From positions 1-52,977 of the forward strand of contig JANYGO010000220.1 of NCBI GenBank assembly GCA_025362325.1: a stretch of DNA of 52,977 nt, written 5' to 3'. Under the pieces are notes generated by a model that was given only the letters and a program-made list of their open reading frames with translations, did not search any database and had not been told where the DNA came from. The stretch comes from Cyanobacteriota bacterium. Lineage in GTDB: Bacteria; Cyanobacteriota; Cyanobacteriia; Cyanobacteriales; Microcoleaceae. The position numbers and the translations under genes were made by a program. Below, piece by piece: positions 25,450 through 34,438 of this stretch. Numbering within the stretch: position 1 is the first letter of the stretch; every line of letters begins with the position of its first letter.

Positions 25450-27228
25450 TTACTTACTCTTTTTCAAGATTTGTCCCTTGTCATCAATGGTCAAACCAGT
25501 ATTGGGAAAATCGCTCTTTGTCAAACGGCGAATCAACCCCACACTCCTAAAATCATTATCAACAGACGGAATACCTTGTCTGTCAAGTTCTATAGGGATA
25601 ATCTTACCAGAAACAAAATCCCCTTGCGGAGTCATTTTCACATCCAAAATTAGAGATTGACCGAGTTCTCCTGCTGTGGACAAAGTGCGATAACCCATAA
25701 AATTCCCCAGGGAATACGCAATCAATTTCCCCTTATAAAGTTCCAAAGCTCTGGTAACGTGCGGGCCGTGTCCCAAAATCAAATCTGCTCCCGCATCAAT
25801 CATTGTCCGCGAAAACAAAACCATATTTCCCCGGTTTTCTCCGTAAAAGAACTCGTTTTTATTTCTGACATTTAGAGCTCCTGTTCCTTCAGCTCCCGCG
25901 TGAACAGAGATTACTACAATATCAGCCTTTTGCCTCGCTTTTTTGACAACTTCTGCTCCCGCTTGCAGTTCCAGCAAGGAATTGTGAACTTCGCCGTAGT
26001 TACTGAAACCGATAAAGGCAACATTGACGCCTTTGACATTTTGATAAACAATTTGATCTCTTTTGCCAACAGACTTCATGCCGTTGCTGTCGATGTTTTT
26101 AATTGTGTCCTTAAATCCCTGCTCGTTAAAATCGTAAGAGTGATTGTTGGCAATATTCAAAATATCAAAACCAACATCTTTGAAGATTTTGGCATAACTC
26201 GGAGGCGTCCGAAAGGCAAACAGCGTTCCTCCGCCGCCTCCTTTGGAGCTGTAAGGATAATCTGTCATCGTGCTTTCAAAATTGCCAAACAGAATGTCGG
26301 CTCCTTGGAGGTACGGTTTTACCGACTCAAATAACAGCTCTTTTTTTTGCGGCAATTTGTTGTATGGAAAGTTGGTGCCGGGGATCATGTCGCCAACTGC
26401 TTTGATGTTGACAGTTGCGGGCAGATTGGCAGGTATTTTTGCTGCCTGGGATGGCGATTTGGGAGCGGGTTTGGCTGATGCTGACGCTGGGATTGATTCC
26501 TTGCGGGATGGCTTGGCCGCGCTTACTTTTTGTACCGCAGGCTTTGAGGTAACAGGGTTAATCGTAGCGGTGGTTGAGGATTTATTGAATTGAGAACCGA
26601 GTACAAAGCCTGCTATCGGTATGAAAATCAGGCTGAGAGTACCGACTGACAGCCAAGATTTTTTAGTTTTAGTGCGGGCTAACTCTGGCTGCTTTGATGG
26701 CTTTGATGGTTTTTTGTGGCGTTGGTTTGTGGGTTGGGAAGTTGGGATTTGAGGGGGTTTGGGGGAGGATTTTTCTGGTGTTTGAGTGGGCGCAGTTGTG
26801 ATATTTTGAGTTTTTTCTAGCTTTGGGAAAGCTACAGCAATTGGGGCAGCGGGTGCGCTGGCGGCAACTGCTGCATTCACGGCAACTGCTGCATTCACGG
26901 GTGCCTGAGTCAAGGTTTTTTTTAATTCTACTGTCTGAGTCCAAGCTGGCAGTTGCTGGCTGGCGCGCCGCCCGTAAATTGTTACCGAGTAAACGTTATT
27001 TGGTTGCAGCCGCTGCAATCCTTTGACTGCGACTCGGAGACAGGCTTCTTCTGCGGGCAATTGTTCTGCTTCCAGCAGCAGGTGCAGGGTGTCATTTTCC
27101 AGGCTGGCTTTAGCCGTGACGCCGAAGCTTTGGAGTGCTTGGCCGATCAGAAATGCGATCGCCCTGGCATCGCCTTCTTTTGCTAAATTTAGAATATCTT
27201 GTTGGCTCACAAATGCCTCTACTCTCAC
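25450..27228 (-). CDS. CapA family protein (poly-gamma-glutamate synthesis-like metallophosphatase fold)
   Basis: The 592-residue protein has three parts. Residues 1-100 are a small soluble domain (AIAFLIGQALQSFGVTAKASLENDTLHLLLEAEQL ... YGRRASQQLPAW, seen here in pieces) of a type found in many cyanobacterial proteins. A Pro/Ala/Lys-rich linker leads to one membrane span at about 193-211. From about 275 onward is a CapA domain with AVGDMIPGTNFP, IANNHSYDFNEQGF, VSVHAGAEG and GHGPHVTRALELYKGKLIAY. CapA proteins belong to the calcineurin-like phosphoesterase fold and help make or anchor surface polymers such as poly-gamma-glutamate. Here the domain should face the periplasm. No capB/C neighbours exist, so the real substrate is unknown. 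Confidence 0.85.
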   Translation of the reverse strand: MRVEAFVSQQDILNLAKEGDARAIAFLIGQALQSFGVTAKASLENDTLHLLLEAEQLPAEEACLRVAVKGLQRLQPNNVYSVTIYGRRASQQLPAWTQTVELKKTLTQAPVNAAVAVNAAVAASAPAAPIAVAFPKLEKTQNITTAPTQTPEKSSPKPPQIPTSQPTNQRHKKPSKPSKQPELARTKTKKSWLSVGTLSLIFIPIAGFVLGSQFNKSSTTATINPVTSKPAVQKVSAAKPSRKESIPASASAKPAPKSPSQAAKIPANLPATVNIKAVGDMIPGTNFPYNKLPQKKELLFESVKPYLQGADILFGNFESTMTDYPYSSKGGGGGTLFAFRTPPSYAKIFKDVGFDILNIANNHSYDFNEQGFKDTIKNIDSNGMKSVGKRDQIVYQNVKGVNVAFIGFSNYGEVHNSLLELQAGAEVVKKARQKADIVVISVHAGAEGTGALNVRNKNEFFYGENRGNMVLFSRTMIDAGADLILGHGPHVTRALELYKGKLIAYSLGNFMGYRTLSTAGELGQSLILDVKMTPQGDFVSGKIIPIELDRQGIPSVDNDFRSVGLIRRLTKSDFPNTGLTIDDKGQILKKSK

Positions 27229-27872
27229 ACTAAAAATTCAGCTCTATATTATACCAAGTTGGGCTGTACGCGATTAAATACCGATTGATTTAACTTAAGC
27301 AAGTAGGTACAAATAAACATACTGAAAATATTTGGTTTAGCAGCTAAGAATGCACTCAAAAACCCGGGTTCTCGTTCAGAGGGCAAATCCCCTGTTGTCC
27401 GGCTTCCCGTTAAAATTAAGACAACAACGATCGATCGGCTCTGGAGGAGACAGTTAAACTCCCAGGTTATACCACCCTTTGAGGCGAGAAATCGACGGCG
27501 AGCCAAAATTGCCCGCTTGGAGCGCTCCGGGTACCCAGCCGTTTCGCTAGCGGCGCCCGGAGCGCCTGCACAGCAGGTAGCCCAGGCGTAAGCTGGCGAA
27601 ACGGCGCAAGCTGGCAATCAATTTTCTCGATGCCGCTGCTTTACCAGCAGCCTCCGATTTAGTTATTTTCAAACTAATTAGTTAAAAGAGTTGCACGTCA
27701 ATGACGCAATTGTGTTAGTTAGATCCGGAGCGCTACCACCTCAAACCAGGATTTTTGGCGAGTGGAGTGCTATTTGTGAGTTAGTTGAGCGCATAGCAGC
27801 TAGGATCGAGCTAACTCAAGGTTACACTAAAGCTCGTCAGGCGGCGGCCTCTCAAAAACCCGATTGAGTCTT
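27229..27872. other. 640-base gap between divergent capA and HEAT-protein genes
   Basis: The middle (about 27515-27610) is GC-rich with nested inverted words: GGAGCGCTCC, GGCGCCCGGAGCGCC, and CCGTTTCGC paired with GCGAAACGG. This looks like a repetitive palindromic element. A 122-codon minus-strand frame crosses it but has no family likeness. CGATCGATCG occurs at about 27431. Promoters for both divergent genes are expected here. No RNA gene was recognised. Confidence 0.45.
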
Positions 27873-29078
27873 ATGGCGCACTACCGCTCCACTTTATGTT
27901 TGTTCACCTGCATTGCCTGTCTGGGCGCTGCCTTCAGTCCCACGGCGGACGGAAGGCAACAGATTGTCAATGGTTCCTACCCGGTTGTTTCCGAAGAAGT
28001 TGCTCAGGCGAACTCTCCCCCGGACGATCGCCAGGACTCAAATAAGCCTCAAAAACCCTCTCCAGCGCTCGATAAAAACAAATCTCAGCCGTCGAAAACG
28101 CAAAAATCTAATTCCAAAATCCCGAAACCGATCTCCAAGATAATCGTCATTTTGTCTCACCAGCGGGGGTTGTTAATGTTGGGTTTGGCAGCAGTTGTCG
28201 TTACGGCAGCGGCAGTATTTATCATGCTAAGATTAGTTGGCAGCGACGATTCAAATCATGCAAAGCGAAGACGGGGAAGAGCCGATCGCTACAACCAAAG
28301 AAACCCTAAATTCGCCAATCGGGATGCTCAGACAAGCTTGCCCGAAATTGGACAGGCACAGGTTGCTTCTGGGGGATCAAAACCGCTACCAGCATTGCCC
28401 TACCCTGTTAATTTCCCCCAGGTCTACAATCTTGACAGGAGCGATGGGTCTTTACCGTTAATCCGGGAATCTGGGGAACCGGAATCTGAGGATGAAGGGG
28501 TAGAGGGCGATGGAATGAATTCCGACACCGCGACGGAGGAAAATCGCAGAAACGGCTACAGCGACTCAGGTTTCAACATTCCCGAAACAGCCGAACGAGT
28601 CGATTCGCTAGCGAGTCGGAAAAAAGATATTTCCCTGGATGAAACAGATGGCAGCCCTAAAGTCGATCAGATTGAAGCACTGATTGAAGATTTGCAGCAC
28701 CTCAATCCAGCTCATAGGCGCAAAGCAATTTGGGAACTCGGCCAACAGGGAGATTCTAGAGCAGTGGAGCCGTTGCTGGATTTGCTAGCAAATTCCGACT
28801 CGAAGCAGTACAGTTTAATTTTGGCAAGTGTCTCGGAAATTGGCATTCGCACCCTCAAACCGATGAATAATGCCTGGTCTATTTCTCTGCAAAATGAAAA
28901 CCCAGAAGTACGAAAAAATGCGATTCGCGACTTGACACGGATTTACGAATTGGTGAATCAAATCAGTTACTTGTTGCACCGTGCGACGGACGATCCAGAT
29001 GCAGAAGTTCAGGAAACTGCTCGCTGGGCAATTAATCAGTTAAACCGCATCCGCCCGCGTGCTGGGAGGGATGATTAA
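27873..29078 (+). CDS. Membrane-anchored HEAT-repeat protein
   Basis: From ATG 27873 the 401-residue product has a signal-like N-terminus (STLCLFTCIACLGAAF), a Lys/Pro/Ser-rich low-complexity stretch to about residue 90, a membrane span at about 99-121 (GLLMLGLAAVVVTAAAVFIM), then a basic and acidic linker. The C-terminal 140 residues contain HEAT/PBS-lyase-like repeats: QIEALIEDLQHLNPAHRRKA, IWELGQQGDSRAVEPLLDLL and ASVSEIG. HEAT repeats bind other proteins; in cyanobacteria some act on phycobilins, but the anchored architecture suggests a scaffold instead. The partner is unknown. A later ATG would remove the first hydrophobic segment. Confidence 0.75.
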   Translation: MAHYRSTLCLFTCIACLGAAFSPTADGRQQIVNGSYPVVSEEVAQANSPPDDRQDSNKPQKPSPALDKNKSQPSKTQKSNSKIPKPISKIIVILSHQRGLLMLGLAAVVVTAAAVFIMLRLVGSDDSNHAKRRRGRADRYNQRNPKFANRDAQTSLPEIGQAQVASGGSKPLPALPYPVNFPQVYNLDRSDGSLPLIRESGEPESEDEGVEGDGMNSDTATEENRRNGYSDSGFNIPETAERVDSLASRKKDISLDETDGSPKVDQIEALIEDLQHLNPAHRRKAIWELGQQGDSRAVEPLLDLLANSDSKQYSLILASVSEIGIRTLKPMNNAWSISLQNENPEVRKNAIRDLTRIYELVNQISYLLHRATDDPDAEVQETARWAINQLNRIRPRAGRDD

Positions 29079-29079
29079 A

Positions 29080-29200
29080 GATTGGGAATTGGGAATTGGG
29101 AATTGGGAATTGGTCATAAAGAAAGGACTAAAGTCCTCACTACAAACCTAAGAGCCGATTCTCATGCCAAAAAAGGTTTGTAGTAAGGACTTTAGTCCTT
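29080..29200. repeat. GGGAATT tandem heptamers followed by a 27-bp-arm hairpin
   Basis: Five GGGAATT heptamers at about 29082-29115 are followed by an inverted repeat with arms 29123-29149 and 29174-29200 (one mismatch in 27) around a 24-base loop. Each arm contains the palindrome AGGACTTTAGTCCT. The hairpin lies 19 bases... downstream of the HEAT gene region and about 65 bases before the glycosyltransferase start. It looks like a small repetitive element and may also stop transcription. Confidence 0.7.
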
Positions 29201-29266
29201 ATTAGATCAAAATAATAATCGATAGTATGCTAAAATAAGTGACCGATGACTAATGACCAATGACTA

Positions 29267-30346
29267 ATGACGAATAACTGTTTAAAATTATTGTTCCTAT
29301 CAACTTCTGTCGGTCAACTCGGTTCTGGGTTGGGCGGGGGAGTCGAACTTACGGTACTCAACACTGCTAAAGAATTGCACCGCCGGGGTCATAAAATAAC
29401 AGTTGTAGCGCCTGCTGGTTCCGTCTTAGAATCAATTCCAGTCATCGAAATCACGGGCGATTTGCAAGTAACTGCTCAATCACAAGATTACAATGATGCG
29501 ATTGTGATGCCAGCCGATTCTGTGCTGGCAAATATGTGGGAATACGCCCGCCAAGTTCAGGATGAATGGGATCTGATTGTTAACTTTGCCTACGATTGGC
29601 TGCCGTTTTATTTGACGCCATTTTTTAGGACTCCGATCGCACATTTTATCAGTATGGGCTCACTTTCGCGATCCTTCGATCGCATCGCCGGAAAAATCGC
29701 CACCAAATTTCCCGGTACGCTGGGAGTTTGCACCCTTACCCAAGCCCAAACCTTTGCCTTTGCTAGCGAGTGTCAGTTAGTGGGAAGCGGCGGCATCGAT
29801 TTATCGCTGTACGAATTTTGCAGCCAACCGGAACCAAAATTAGCTTGGCTAGGCCGCATCGCCCCGGAAAAAGGCTTAGAAGATGCAGTGGCGGCCGCGA
29901 AAATTACAGGCATTCCCCTGAAAATTATGGGCAAAATGCAGGATGAGGATTATTGGCAAAGAATTTGGGCAGATTACCCGGATGCTCCGGTAGAATATTT
30001 AGGGTTTCTGACAACAACCAAAATGCAAGAGCAAGTCCGCCAGTGCCGAGCATTGTTGATGACGCCACGCTGGGTGGAAGCTTTCGGAAATGTCGCCATA
30101 GAGGCTTTAGCGTGCGGTGTACCCGTGATTGCTTACGAGCGCGGGGGCCCGGCGGAAATTGTTCGAGACGGGCTGACGGGCTTTTTAGTGGAGCCTGACA
30201 GTGTAAATGGCTTGGTAAGTGCGATCGCCCGTTTAGACAAAATTGACCGCAGCGCTTGCCGGCAACAAGCAGAGGTAGAATACAATTTAGAAGCTGCCGG
30301 CGATCTTTTTGAAAGCTGGTTCAAATCTATTCTAAAATTGAGTTAA
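29267..30346 (+). CDS. GT4-family glycosyltransferase (group 1)
   Basis: This 359-residue cytoplasmic or membrane-associated enzyme has the GT-B fold of group 1 glycosyltransferases. The N-terminal domain shows GSGLGGGVELTVLNTAKELHRRGHKITVVAP, the acceptor-side loop. The C-terminal domain has LAWLGRIAPEKGLEDAVAAA near residue 195 and the donor-binding EX7E region EAFGNVAIEALACGVPVIAYERGGPAEIV at about 270-298. It likely adds a sugar from a nucleotide donor to a lipid or polysaccharide; neither is identifiable. map begins 43 bases downstream on the same strand, so co-transcription is possible. Confidence 0.9.
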   Translation: MTNNCLKLLFLSTSVGQLGSGLGGGVELTVLNTAKELHRRGHKITVVAPAGSVLESIPVIEITGDLQVTAQSQDYNDAIVMPADSVLANMWEYARQVQDEWDLIVNFAYDWLPFYLTPFFRTPIAHFISMGSLSRSFDRIAGKIATKFPGTLGVCTLTQAQTFAFASECQLVGSGGIDLSLYEFCSQPEPKLAWLGRIAPEKGLEDAVAAAKITGIPLKIMGKMQDEDYWQRIWADYPDAPVEYLGFLTTTKMQEQVRQCRALLMTPRWVEAFGNVAIEALACGVPVIAYERGGPAEIVRDGLTGFLVEPDSVNGLVSAIARLDKIDRSACRQQAEVEYNLEAAGDLFESWFKSILKLS

Positions 30347-30389
30347 ATAAACTCTTAATCAACCACAACAAAAGACCAGAAAAAAAACT

Positions 30390-31151
30390 ATGGCAACTGA
30401 ACGTTTAGTGCTTTTATCGAGCAGAGAAGTCGAAAAAATGCGTCAAGCTGGCCGCTTAGCAGCTCAGCTTCTTCTGCATCTCGAACCAATGATCAAACCA
30501 GGTGTCAGCACTCTGGCAATTAACGACGAAGCCGAACGTTGGACTTTAGCCCACGGCGCAACAAGTGCTCCGCTAGGTTATAAAGGATTTCCGAAATCTC
30601 TGTGCGCTAGTGTGAATGAAGTTGTCTGTCACGGCATCCCGAATGCGAAACAAATTCTCAGAAAAGGTGACATTATTAACATTGATGTAACGCCTTTAGT
30701 TGATGGCTATCATGGCGATACTTCTAAGACTTTCTTTGTTGGAGAACCTTCACCTATAGCTAAAAGGTTAGTTGAAGTAACTGAGGAATGTCTGAGAAGA
30801 GGAATTGCAGAAGTTAAGCCTGGTGCTCGTACTGGAGACATCGGTGCAGCAATTCAAGAATATGCAGAAGCCCAGGGTTTTTCAGTAGTGCGAAATTTTG
30901 CGGGACACGGCGTGCACCGCGTTTTTCACACTGAACCGGAAATTCTGCACTACGGCAAGCGGGGGACGGGAAAAAAGCTCAGACAAGGCATGGTTTTTAC
31001 GATCGAGCCGATGATTAATGAGGGCACTTGGGATGTGGAAATTTTGGCCGATGGTTGGACTGCTATCACTAAGGATGGAAAGCTTTCGGCTCAATTTGAA
31101 CACACTCTAGCTGTGACTGATTCTGGGGTGGAAATTTTGACTTTGCCGTAG
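30390..31151 (+). CDS. map: Type I methionine aminopeptidase
   Basis: Map removes the initiator methionine from nascent proteins when the second residue is small. The five metal ligands are present: D99 and D110 (NIDVTPLVDGYHGDTSK), H173 (GHGVHRVFH), E206 (GMVFTIEPM) and E237 (FEHTL); H81 in VCHGIP is the substrate histidine. At 253 residues with no N-terminal zinc finger or SH3 extension it is a standard bacterial type Ia enzyme. Cyanobacteria often carry several map paralogues, so this one may not be the only copy. Confidence 0.95.
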   Translation: MATERLVLLSSREVEKMRQAGRLAAQLLLHLEPMIKPGVSTLAINDEAERWTLAHGATSAPLGYKGFPKSLCASVNEVVCHGIPNAKQILRKGDIINIDVTPLVDGYHGDTSKTFFVGEPSPIAKRLVEVTEECLRRGIAEVKPGARTGDIGAAIQEYAEAQGFSVVRNFAGHGVHRVFHTEPEILHYGKRGTGKKLRQGMVFTIEPMINEGTWDVEILADGWTAITKDGKLSAQFEHTLAVTDSGVEILTLP

Positions 31152-31164
31152 GCGTTAAATGTAG

Positions 31165-31450
31165 TTATTAAACGTAGAAACCCACCGAAGAAACCCGCCG
31201 AATGGAATTCGGGGCTACACAAACAATGTCCGCCTCCGCGGACTCGAAGAAACCTCGAAGAAACCTCGAAGAAGAAACCTCGAAGAAGAAACCTCGAAGA
31301 AGAAACCTCGAAGAAGAAACCCGCCGAATGGAATTCGGGGCTATACAAACAATGTCCGAGCTCAGAGGGACTAGAAGAAACCTCGAAGAAACCCGCCGAA
31401 TGGAATTCGGGGCTATACAAACAATGTCCGAGCTCAGAGGGACTGGAAGA
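31165..31450. repeat. Nested tandem repeats (about 60-bp and 15-bp units)
   Basis: Three copies of a unit with ACCCGCCGAATGGAATTCGG and GGGGCTATACAAACAATGTC follow map, at about 31190-31240, 31319-31370 and 31389-31440. Between the first two is a run of about five ACCTCGAAGAAGAA words. TCCGCCTCCGCGGA links the block to the CGGTTGAAACCGC family at 7194. The GAATTCCATTCGG part is itself near-palindromic. Frames through it on both strands are repeat translations. Confidence 0.85.
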
Positions 31451-31466
31451 ACAGATAATAAGTAAT

Positions 31467-32387
31467 ATGAAATGGCTGCAACCTGGAGATTTGCTGCGGG
31501 TAATTGCACCTAGTGGCGCGCTGCGAGAATTGACTAATTTTGAACGCGGTTTGGAAATTTGGAAATCCCGCGGCTATCGAATTGAATTAACACCCGGTTT
31601 TGCCGATCGCACTGGCTACTTGGCAGGTTCCGACGAAAACCGCGTCCGACAGCTCGCAGATGCCCTCAGTGACCCGGATTGTCGCGGTATTCTGTGTGCT
31701 AGAGGCGGTTTCGGCAGCACTCGACTTTTGGAAAAAGGCAAAGTCGGAGATTGGGCAAATTCTCAGTTTCCCACTCCCGATTCCCATGCGCCGAAATGGT
31801 TAATCGGCTTTTCCGACATTACGGCTTTGCTGTGGAATGACGACAAATTGGGGATTTGGGGCGTTCACGGGCCGCTGCTGACAACTTTGGGCGCTGAACC
31901 GGATTGGTCTGTCGATCGACTTTTTGACTATATCGAAGGCCGTCCGTTACCATCTTTGCAAGGTAAAGGATGGGGCGGTGGACAAGCTACCGGGCGGTTA
32001 TTTCCGGCGAATCTGACGGTGGCTACTCATTTGCTAGGAACCCCGTATCAACCGGATTTAACAGGTGCTATTCTCGCATTTGAGGATGTTTCGGAGGCTC
32101 CTTACAGGGTCGATCGTATGTTGACTCAGTGGCGGATGGCGGGGGCTTTTGCGGGGGTGCGGGGGATTGCTTTGGGGCGCTTCAGTCGCTGCGAGGTTGG
32201 CCCGCAGATTCCTACTTTTAGCATAGAAGAAGTTTTGCGCGATCGGCTCTTTGACTTGAATATTCCGATAGTCTCGGATTTGCCCTTTGGCCACGAGGGC
32301 GTTAACGCTGCTTTACCGATGGGAATTGAGGCGAGTATCGACGCTGAATCGGGATTGCTGATTTGTGGGGATACATGGCAACTTTAA
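31467..32387 (+). CDS. LD-carboxypeptidase (peptidase family S66)
   Basis: S66 peptidases remove the terminal D-Ala from tetrapeptide stems during cytoplasmic murein recycling. The triad is visible: S116 in LIGFSDITALLW, E206 in LAFEDVSEAPYRVDRML and H276 in PFGHEGVNAALPMG. The strand RGGFGSTRLL at about 79-88 is the other family signature. The 306-residue length is normal. The gene starts right after the repeat block at 31165-31450, whose last unit covers the leader and leaves little room for a conventional promoter. Confidence 0.92.
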   Translation: MKWLQPGDLLRVIAPSGALRELTNFERGLEIWKSRGYRIELTPGFADRTGYLAGSDENRVRQLADALSDPDCRGILCARGGFGSTRLLEKGKVGDWANSQFPTPDSHAPKWLIGFSDITALLWNDDKLGIWGVHGPLLTTLGAEPDWSVDRLFDYIEGRPLPSLQGKGWGGGQATGRLFPANLTVATHLLGTPYQPDLTGAILAFEDVSEAPYRVDRMLTQWRMAGAFAGVRGIALGRFSRCEVGPQIPTFSIEEVLRDRLFDLNIPIVSDLPFGHEGVNAALPMGIEASIDAESGLLICGDTWQL

Positions 32388-32395
32388 ATTCGGCA

Positions 32396-32590
32396 TCAGC
32401 GTCTATAAGTTTAACTTGAGATTTGGCAGTAAGTAGCTAAATAGCTGATCCCCCCTAACCCCCCTTAGGTCGGGGGGAACCGGAAGCGCTCTATTATCCC
32501 CCTTAAGAAGGGGGATAATAGAGGGATCTAGACTCTGCTAAAAGCGAGATTGTTCAAGGGTTTTCGGCTTAAGTTGAGACTAATGGTTAA
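32396..32590. repeat. MITE-like repeat, internal part of the 35558 element
   Basis: After the S66 gene stop the sequence has GATCCCCCCTAACCCCCCTT, a G-rich/C-rich pairing region, CCCCTTAAGAAGGGGG (a palindrome), AGGGATCTAGACT, AAAAGCGAGATT and TTTTCGGCTTAAGTTGA. The same words in the same order are found at 35640-35755. The terminal repeats are missing. It occupies most of the 296-base gap before the next gene. Confidence 0.55.
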
Positions 32591-32683
32591 CACGGTTAAC
32601 AGAAATTAGATTTAAAATAGAGTGTGTATGCAAATGTCGGCGCCAACAAGGCAAAAAGATTTTAAAGTTTTGGAGAGGTTGAT

Positions 32684-33481
32684 ATGAAAACACACAACTT
32701 GTTAAACAGTATTGCTGCCGCTGTGCTAGTTACCGGATTGGCACTTACAGCGATTCCGTCAAGCGCTGTTGCCGAATCGATACAAAATAACGATCGCATA
32801 GATGGAGTAATTCGCCGCACTTCCCCGATTTACCGTTTCCGAAATATGTGGACACCAGGCTCTCCGACGGAAGAATTGCGCGGTCAAGAATATACTTTCA
32901 GCGCTCGGGAAGGCGATAACATTCAAGTGTTGTTAGACACGGATAGAAGTCGCGGTTTTACTCCCGTTATGGTACTATTTTACGGGAACAACAAACAAGT
33001 CGCTTTTACGCAAGACCGTTCTTTTAATTATGTGATTCCTCGCAGCGGCGATTACAAGTTGTTAGTGTTAGCAAAAGATGCTGCTAGGGGCGGTAGTTAC
33101 ACCCTAGAAGTTGCGGGAATTGATGGGGGCGACAGACAATCTCGCAATGGGTGGGAGGATAGGCGGGATAGCCGCCGTGATGATGTCCGGGGTGACAGGG
33201 CGCAGATTTTGCAGGATGATTTGGGTTTGCGGTCTGTTGATTGCAGCGATCGGCGATCGGTGGTAAGAGTAAGGTTTGATGATAATAATCAAGATTCGAC
33301 TTACTGCGCTGTGCCGACTAGAAACTTTCCAGCGGGAGACTATTATTACAATTCGCGGACTAGGAATTTAGATTCGGCGAGGAATGATGATGGTAGATTC
33401 GATCGCTCTAATGATAATAGTAGGTTCGATCGTCCAGATCAATGTCGCGTATCTGTAGGCGGAGTGTGTGTGACTAGGTAA
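32684..33481 (+). CDS. Exported protein with PPC-like beta domain
   Basis: The 265-residue product has a clear signal peptide (MKTHNLLNSIAAAVLVTGLA..., cleavage after AVAES region near residue 31). Residues about 40-150 resemble bacterial pre-peptidase C-terminal (PPC-like) beta-sandwich domains: REGDNIQVLLDTDRSRGFTPVMVLF and IPRSGDYKLLVLAKDA...GSYTLEV. The C-terminal 100 residues are rich in Arg/Asp/Asn (for instance WEDRRDSRRDDVRGDR) with four cysteines that could pair. A ribosome binding site (GGAGAGG) precedes the ATG. It is likely periplasmic or extracellular; function unknown. Confidence 0.68.
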   Translation: MKTHNLLNSIAAAVLVTGLALTAIPSSAVAESIQNNDRIDGVIRRTSPIYRFRNMWTPGSPTEELRGQEYTFSAREGDNIQVLLDTDRSRGFTPVMVLFYGNNKQVAFTQDRSFNYVIPRSGDYKLLVLAKDAARGGSYTLEVAGIDGGDRQSRNGWEDRRDSRRDDVRGDRAQILQDDLGLRSVDCSDRRSVVRVRFDDNNQDSTYCAVPTRNFPAGDYYYNSRTRNLDSARNDDGRFDRSNDNSRFDRPDQCRVSVGGVCVTR

Positions 33482-33611
33482 GCTATTTCTTGTCCGAAGA
33501 GAGGAACGAAGCAATCGCAGGATTTGTGGTTCATCGATTCTATATCTTGGACTGTAGCGCGGGTTCGGAAACCCGGTTTCTTGGTAGAAACCGGGTTTCT
33601 TTGCGTCGCGA

Positions 33612-34032
33612 GTTTCCATTCAATTAGTTTCCCCAGCGAGTGGGGAGATTATTGAATTTATTCAATAGTCAGTTGCTGCTTACCAGCTAAAATTTATGAG
33701 GCTATTAATGCAGTTTCAAAAACAATGGATACTATTGATATTTAAGGCTTCCGTTTTCATTGTATTCAAGCTCATGATACTTGCCACCTAAACCTAAATC
33801 ATGTAAGCACCTCTGGTAGTTTTTGGGGCCCATATCAAAAGCATTAGTCTGATTCAATGTTGCCCATTCAGCTACTCTTAGCTGGCTAGTTACCCCTGAA
33901 GCATCAACTACGGTTTTTACAATCCAATCAAACATCTTTATTTACTCTTTAAGTTCGTATAATTTAATTATATTCCTATTGATTTTTTGCGGTCAAATTT
34001 CCATTCAATTATTTTCCCCAGCGAGTGGGGAA
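33612..34032. repeat. Pair of CRISPR-like 36-bp direct repeats, 385 bases apart
   Basis: Two 36-base copies, 33612-33647 and 33997-34032, differ at three positions (1, 16 and 36). Both carry CCCCAGCGAGTGGGG, a five-pair stem with a five-base loop, after an AT-rich half that begins TTTCCATTCAATTA. That architecture and length resemble cyanobacterial CRISPR repeats. The 349-base interval is far longer than a spacer and holds a small minus-strand frame. No cas gene is near, so at most this is a relic or an orphan pair. Confidence 0.45.
33732..33935 (-). CDS. Small unrecognised protein between CRISPR-like repeats
   Basis: A 67-codon frame (MFDWIVKTVVDASGVTSQLR...) is preceded by AAAGAGTAAATAAAG, a plausible ribosome binding region, and ends with a normal stop. 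The composition is that of a soluble protein, not a repeat translation, and codon use looks like neighbouring AT-rich genes. No domain is recognised. It lies alone between two CRISPR-like repeats, in a gap of about 950 bases. It may be a genuine small gene or a remnant of a larger one. Confidence 0.4.
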   Translation of the reverse strand: MFDWIVKTVVDASGVTSQLRVAEWATLNQTNAFDMGPKNYQRCLHDLGLGGKYHELEYNENGSLKYQ

Positions 34033-34195
34033 ATTTGCGATGGCTCCCAAAATTATTCGTCAAAACTCCTTCAATCCCGCACCAAAAATTGCTGAAACCC
34101 TTACCCAGTAATGCTGCAAGGGCTATGACAAAACTGCGTCATCTCAGCCATTTTCCCTTAAGCCTCGCAAATGGTCTGAGTTCGATCGCAATTGA

Positions 34196-34275
34196 AACAA
34201 GCCCAAAGAAACCGGGTTTTTTCGCCAATTTTCCGGTGACAACGCACAATCTTCGCAAAAAACCCGGTTTCTGAC
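34196..34275. repeat. Inverted AAACCGGGTTTTTTCG / CGAAAAAACCCGGTTT repeat
   Basis: AAAGAAACCGGGTTTTTTCG at about 34205-34224 is complementary to CGCAAAAAACCCGGTTTCTG at about 34254-34274, giving a hairpin with a 30-base loop. It belongs to the AGAAACCGGGTTTCT family of 2045-2193 and 33566-33602. Confidence 0.6.
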
Positions 34276-34438
34276 CACCTGTGCGTCCCGGACTATATTC
34301 GAGTTTTAGCCATTGTCTCAGTTTCTTTGGCGATCGCAAAATACACATTTGTACACACAACGATTTTGTCAAAAAGGACGATCGCACAGTGGTAAGCTAC
34401 CAAAGGCATTAAAATATCTAAGGTAGAGAAAAGTTAAA

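Noticed and set aside
27249..27617. Minus-strand frame of 122 codons before the HEAT-protein gene
   Set aside because: It crosses a GC-rich palindromic region, has biased composition and no recognisable domain.
31091..31509. Minus- and plus-strand frames of 87-113 codons after map
   Set aside because: They are translations of nested tandem repeats.
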